Origin: Hydrogenovibrio marinus
GTDB lineage: Bacteria; Pseudomonadota; Gammaproteobacteria; Thiomicrospirales; Thiomicrospiraceae
NCBI RefSeq assembly: GCF_013340845.1
Contig: NZ_AP020335.1
Coordinates: 1,364,001-1,428,000 of the forward strand
Length of the DNA stretch: 64,000 nucleotides
Direction: 5' to 3'
Shown: piece by piece, positions 59,910 to 64,000 of the stretch
Numbering within the stretch: position 1 is the stretch's first letter
How the letters are laid out: each line of letters starts with the position of its first letter
Translations under genes and position numbers: made by a program
The notes under the pieces: generated by a model
The model's database searches: none
Told to the model about the DNA's origin: nothing
What the model saw: only the letters and a program-made list of their open reading frames with translations

Positions 59910-61391
59910 TTACTTCTTTTTACCGGTTGCTTTAAACAGACTCAAATACTGCTTGGCACTTTTCTCCCAACCAAAATCTACAGACATTGCAGCTCTCTGA
60001 ATTTTCTGCCAAGTCCGTGTTTTGGTGTAAAGGTACAATGCATGCAATAGCGTCGACTTCAACGCATGGTAACTTGGGTCGTAGAATACAAATCCGGTCG
60101 CAGTCTCTTCTTTGATGTTTTCTTCCGTCGCATTCACCACGGTATCTGCCAAGCCCCCTGTGTGGTGAACAATCGGCAAAGTCCCATAGACCAGACTATA
60201 CATCTGATTCAAACCACAAGGCTCAAAGCGTGAAGGCATCAAAAACAAATCAGAACCCGCTTCTACTTTATGAGCCAAGGCTTCAGAATAACCAATATAA
60301 ACCATTACTCGGCTAGGGTATTGATGCGCTAGTTCGCTCAATAAATATTCGTAGGTTGAATCTCCTGAACCAACAAACACAAATCGAGCATCTGTTTGTT
60401 CAATCACTTCATGGATGACTTCAAGCACCAAATCTATACCCTTTTGAGGAACAAGGCGCCCAACAAAACCTACTACAGGTGCTGGCGATTCAATCACCTC
60501 GTCTGGCAAATCCCAAAATCGCAGCAAGTCTTTCTTATTTTCCTTTTTGGCTGCTACGCGCCCTTTCTCAAGGTCATAGTGGCGTTTAATGTAGGTGTCT
60601 TTTTTGGGGTTCCAAATTTCGGTATCAATACCATTCAAAATACCGACCAAACGTTCTTCATCCTGACGTTTTTGCAAGACACCTTCCAATCCGTAGGCAT
60701 ACTCTGGAAAACAAATTTCACGCGCATAGGTAGGGCTAACGGTGTTGACCCAATCCGCAAACAAAATACCGGCTTTCAACATCGACATGTTGTTGTAGAA
60801 TTCAATGCCTTCAAGTGTCCACCAATGCCATGGCAACGACAAACTCTCGAATAGCGATTTCGGGAACAGCCCTGCATACGCCATATTGTGAATGGTAAAT
60901 AAAGTCTGAGGACGCTCTTCTTCAATCGACAACAGCGCAGGTACCAAGCCTGTTTGCCAATCATTACTATGAACCAAGTCTGGTTTCCAATTTAAACCGA
61001 CTCTATCCATTGCGATTTCAACCACCGCTTTGGAAAAAACCGCAAAGCGCTCACCGTTATCCCACCAGTCATCTCCTTCTGGAGATAGATACGGATTACC
61101 TGGGCGGTTGAACAAGTCCGGCACATCGACTAACCATACAGGGGTGTCCAAACCTTCTGCTTTTGCTTTAAACACACGAACATGCACATCTCGGTTACAG
61201 CCACCGACCATGAAATCCGTTAGTTCTTTAACATCAGTAACTTTTTCCCAAACATCACCATAAGCGGGTAAAACCAGCTTAGTATGATGTTTAAATTTAG
61301 CATAAGCACTTGGCAAACTGCCTGACACATCCGCTAATCCACCAGTTTTGATTAAAGGATGCGCTTCTGAAGCTGCAAATAAAATCTTCAC
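59910..61391 (-). CDS. glgA: Glycogen synthase
   Basis: GT5 enzyme extending glycogen from ADP-glucose. KTGGLADVSG (ADP-glucose-binding Lys) at residues ~16-25, HSNDWQTGLVP, the C-terminal GRLVPQKGIDLV and EPCGLNQMYSLVYGTLPIV complete the GT-B fold. 493 residues. 68 bases from glgP and 32 from glgB. No ADP-glucose pyrophosphorylase (glgC) gene is in the window. Confidence 0.96.
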   Translation of the reverse strand: MKILFAASEAHPLIKTGGLADVSGSLPSAYAKFKHHTKLVLPAYGDVWEKVTDVKELTDFMVGGCNRDVHVRVFKAKAEGLDTPVWLVDVPDLFNRPGNPYLSPEGDDWWDNGERFAVFSKAVVEIAMDRVGLNWKPDLVHSNDWQTGLVPALLSIEEERPQTLFTIHNMAYAGLFPKSLFESLSLPWHWWTLEGIEFYNNMSMLKAGILFADWVNTVSPTYAREICFPEYAYGLEGVLQKRQDEERLVGILNGIDTEIWNPKKDTYIKRHYDLEKGRVAAKKENKKDLLRFWDLPDEVIESPAPVVGFVGRLVPQKGIDLVLEVIHEVIEQTDARFVFVGSGDSTYEYLLSELAHQYPSRVMVYIGYSEALAHKVEAGSDLFLMPSRFEPCGLNQMYSLVYGTLPIVHHTGGLADTVVNATEENIKEETATGFVFYDPSYHALKSTLLHALYLYTKTRTWQKIQRAAMSVDFGWEKSAKQYLSLFKATGKKK

Positions 61392-61423
61392 GTTAAATAT
61401 CTCTTCCTAAAAACGTCTTAAAA

Positions 61424-63646
61424 TCAATTTGTCAGTTTAAATACCAATACCGATAATGGCGGTAAGGTCAACTCTGCTGAATAAGGTCTGTTCATCCAAG
61501 CGACTTCTTGAGTGTGAATGCCACCACTATTACCGATATTCCCGCCGCCATAAACCTCAGAATCCGAGTTTAACAACTCCTGATAATGCCCAGCTTCCGG
61601 TAACCCTATACGGTAGTTTTCTCTAGGGACAGGTGTAAAGTTGCAGATACAAATGAGTTTTTCATGTTCGGCAATACGAATAAAACTCAAAATGGATTGC
61701 TCATAATCATGACAGTCTATCCACTCAAAACCACTAGACTCAAAATCACGTTGGTGCAATGCGGAGTGAGCCTGATACAAATGATTCATGTCTCGTACCC
61801 ACAGTTGAACACCGCGATTTGCTGGCTGATCACACAAGTACCAGTCCAATCCACGCTCTTCGGACCATTCGCCGTATTGCGCGAATTCACCGCCCATGAA
61901 CAACAATTTTTTACCCGGATTGACTAGCTGATATCCCAACAACAACTTCAAGTTCGCCATTTTCTGCCAGTGATCCCCTGGCATCTTGCTGACCAAAGCA
62001 TTTTTCATGTGCACCACTTCATCATGCGACAACGGCAAAATAAAGTTCTCCGAGTACGCGTACATCTGACTAAAGGTCAAATCGTTATGGTGATAAGGGC
62101 GATAAATGCAGTCCTTCTCGAAATAGCCGAGCGTATCGTTCATCCACCCCATGTTCCATTTCATAGAGAAACCGAGCCCGCCCATCCAAGTCGGTCTAGA
62201 TACCATCGGCCAGGAAGTGGATTCTTCTGCCATCATCACAATTCCCGGGCATTGTGAGTGAACTTCAGCATTCAATGTTTGCATAAATTCAATGGCTTCA
62301 AGGTTCTCACGACCGCCATGCTTATTGGCTATCCACTGTCCTTCTTCTCGCGAGTAATCAAGGTACAACATTGAAGCGACCGCATCGACTCGCAGTCCAT
62401 CAATATGAAACTCTTTCAACCAGTACAACGCGTTGGCAATCAGGAAGTTGCGAACTTCATTTCGACCAAAGTTGAAGATATATGTTCCCCAATCCTGATG
62501 CTCACCCTGCCTTGGATCTTCGTGTTCATAAAGTGCAGAACCGTCAAATCTCGCCAGAGCAAATTCATCTTTCGGAAAGTGCGCCGGCACCCAATCCAAA
62601 TACACACCAATGTCGTTTTTGTGGCAATGGTCAACGAAATAACGGAAGTCATCTGGTGAACCAAATCTGGAAGTCGGGGCAAAATACCCAGTCGTTTGAT
62701 AACCCCAGGACTGGTCCAAAGGGTGTTCAGTAATCGGTAATAGCTCTATATGAGAAAAGCCCATCCATTTCACATAGTCAACCAAACGGTGTGCCATTTC
62801 CCGGTAACTCAAAAAATTGCCGTAATCGTCTCTTTGCCATGATCCCAAGTGTACTTCGTATATATTCATCGGCAACGAAGCCCATTGGTCTTTAGCTCTT
62901 TGCAAAAGCCAAGTTTGATCTCCCCACTCATAAACTGAGTTATACACAACACTTCCAGTTTTGGGGCGCTCTTCCATCCATTGCGCGTAGGGATCAGTTT
63001 TGGTGTAGCAATAACCTGTGCGGGCATTTCGGATTTCAAATTTATAAATATCTCCAGGATGAAGTCCCGGGATAAAGATTTCCCACACACCACCGCCAAT
63101 AGTGCGCATAGGGTGACGCAAACCATGCCAACCGTTGAAGTCACCTACTACCGAAACACGATTGGCTGCAGGTGCCCAAACCGCAAATTGAACCCCCTCA
63201 ACACCATCAAAGGTTTTGTGGTGTGCCCCCAAAATATCGTAGACATCCCAGTGACGCCCTTCTTGAAATAGGTGTAAGTCCAGTTCACCTACCGTCGGTA
63301 AAAAGGTATAAGGAGAAACTGCTTCGTGAGTTGATCCATTCGCTTCAGTCCACTGTACTTTAAAATGCTGTGGGAGCGATTTTTTCGCTGTCTTGGTTAT
63401 TTTCGCTACAAATAAATCTGTACCATCTATGCGTGTCAGGCTATGAGTATTCTCTACAGTGGCTTCTTCAGCTGTTGGTAACCAAACACGAAGCATCCAG
63501 TGTTTGTCATCTTCATGGCAACCGAGCACTTGGAACGGATCATGGTGCGTACCGGACTGCAACCGGGCAATATCCGACTCAATTCTGTTCAATTCATCAT
63601 CCGTAACGACGGAAGTGGATTTTGAGGCTTTCGTGGTTCTTGCCAT
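61424..63646 (-). CDS. glgB: 1,4-alpha-glucan branching enzyme
   Basis: GH13/CBM48 enzyme adding alpha-1,6 branches. N-terminal N1 region and CBM48 (~120-230), then the catalytic barrel with [17 protein letters not shown] (Asp nucleophile), [11 protein letters not shown] (Glu acid/base) and [11 protein letters not shown] (His-Asp). 740 residues, close to E. coli (728). Good spacing in the glycogen run. Confidence 0.97.
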   Translation of the reverse strand: MARTTKASKSTSVVTDDELNRIESDIARLQSGTHHDPFQVLGCHEDDKHWMLRVWLPTAEEATVENTHSLTRIDGTDLFVAKITKTAKKSLPQHFKVQWTEANGSTHEAVSPYTFLPTVGELDLHLFQEGRHWDVYDILGAHHKTFDGVEGVQFAVWAPAANRVSVVGDFNGWHGLRHPMRTIGGGVWEIFIPGLHPGDIYKFEIRNARTGYCYTKTDPYAQWMEERPKTGSVVYNSVYEWGDQTWLLQRAKDQWASLPMNIYEVHLGSWQRDDYGNFLSYREMAHRLVDYVKWMGFSHIELLPITEHPLDQSWGYQTTGYFAPTSRFGSPDDFRYFVDHCHKNDIGVYLDWVPAHFPKDEFALARFDGSALYEHEDPRQGEHQDWGTYIFNFGRNEVRNFLIANALYWLKEFHIDGLRVDAVASMLYLDYSREEGQWIANKHGGRENLEAIEFMQTLNAEVHSQCPGIVMMAEESTSWPMVSRPTWMGGLGFSMKWNMGWMNDTLGYFEKDCIYRPYHHNDLTFSQMYAYSENFILPLSHDEVVHMKNALVSKMPGDHWQKMANLKLLLGYQLVNPGKKLLFMGGEFAQYGEWSEERGLDWYLCDQPANRGVQLWVRDMNHLYQAHSALHQRDFESSGFEWIDCHDYEQSILSFIRIAEHEKLICICNFTPVPRENYRIGLPEAGHYQELLNSDSEVYGGGNIGNSGGIHTQEVAWMNRPYSAELTLPPLSVLVFKLTN

Positions 63647-63682
63647 AACATCTCTTTGGTTTCGTAGTTAATTCAACAGCTC

Positions 63683-64000
63683 TTAAGCTATTCGTTCATA
63701 TTTCTTAATTAATGTTTTGATTCTAGCAGACAAATCATTGGGGATTTCCTGCCATTCAAATTGCCACGCCCAGTTTCCATCACAAGTACCGGGGATATTC
63801 ATACGCGCTTCCGTTGCTAACCCAAGATAGTCCTGCAAAGGCGCAATCATCGTCAAGGCGGGTGAAGACATCGCCGCTGCAATCAACGGCCAAGGCATAT
63901 CGCCAGCGAACTGAAAATCTGCTAACTGCAAGTCAACCCAGTGGCGTGTTTCATCGTCTAGGCTATCCCACCACCCCAAGGTGGTGTCGTTGTCATGCGT
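63683..64000 (-). CDS. malQ: 4-alpha-glucanotransferase MalQ (5' part cut by window edge)
   Basis: Amylomaltase (GH77), C-terminal ~105 residues only. The frame stays open to the right edge. It begins with THDNDTTLGWWDSL, the fourth conserved GH77 region, and continues LIAAAMSSPALTMIAPLQDYLGLATEARMNIPG. The stop is at 63683. It is the first visible gene of the glycogen run and supplies longer glucans from maltodextrins left by GlgP. Confidence 0.92.
   Translation of the reverse strand, partial: THDNDTTLGWWDSLDDETRHWVDLQLADFQFAGDMPWPLIAAAMSSPALTMIAPLQDYLGLATEARMNIPGTCDGNWAWQFEWQEIPNDLSARIKTLIKKYERIA

Overview
The window is an ordinary, densely coded stretch of a gammaproteobacterial chromosome. 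By eye the GC content is in the low 40s. Gene order and protein sequences suggest a Thiomicrospira/Hydrogenovibrio-type sulfur oxidiser, but no lineage-defining gene (sox, cbb) lies in the window, so this is inference. I saw no prophage, insertion sequence, CRISPR array, tRNA or rRNA. About 60 protein genes are supported, including two cut by the window edges: a DinG/YoaA helicase on the left and malQ on the right.

Region by region. (1) 1-15.8 kb: helicase fragment, a zinc-independent L36 gene (rpmJ2), a CheV protein, then the classic minus-strand block rpsB-tsf-pyrH-frr-uppS-cdsA-rseP-bamA-skp-lpxD-fabZ-lpxA-lpxB-rnhB. This joins translation, outer-membrane assembly and lipid A synthesis. 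dxr, usually part of this block, is absent from both of its common positions. (2) 15.9-23.2 kb: map, glnD, a VOC protein, dapD, yffB, dapE, a small membrane protein and a cyclic-nucleotide-binding protein. (3) 23.3-32.7 kb: a sodium symporter, murB, an MscS channel, then a probable peptidoglycan-recycling set. That set is a peptide-binding lipoprotein, YjdF, a cytoplasmic YkuD enzyme, two peptide ABC permeases and nagZ. (4) 32.8-43.9 kb: TolC-like protein, CYTH protein, cysM, a UbiA-family prenyltransferase, a secreted unknown, a GST, a DsrE-like protein, GGCT, ferredoxin with trhP (tRNA hydroxylation), a hypoxanthine-DNA glycosylase and rimO. (5) 44.2-47.1 kb: exbB-exbD-tonB and a porin behind a promoter with a Fur-like site. 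(6) 47.2-56.7 kb: hemJ, slyD, a PhoP/PhoQ-like two-component system, and a tripartite heavy-metal RND pump with a DUF3240 gene, then a DUF302 gene. (7) 56.8-64 kb: ycgN and the glycogen operon malQ-glgB-glgA-glgP.

The most unusual signal is a short repeat family with core AAAATCTGCCAGGTTGGGG. It occurs six times. Two copies are near-perfect inverted repeats between convergent genes, three are single arms next to stop codons or between genes, and one core lies in frame inside the sensor-kinase gene. It looks like a mobile or amplified bidirectional-terminator/REP-like element. Other points of interest are the peptidoglycan-recycling cluster, interleaved inverted repeats over the DUF302 promoter, and an 18-bp palindrome over the rpmJ2 promoter.
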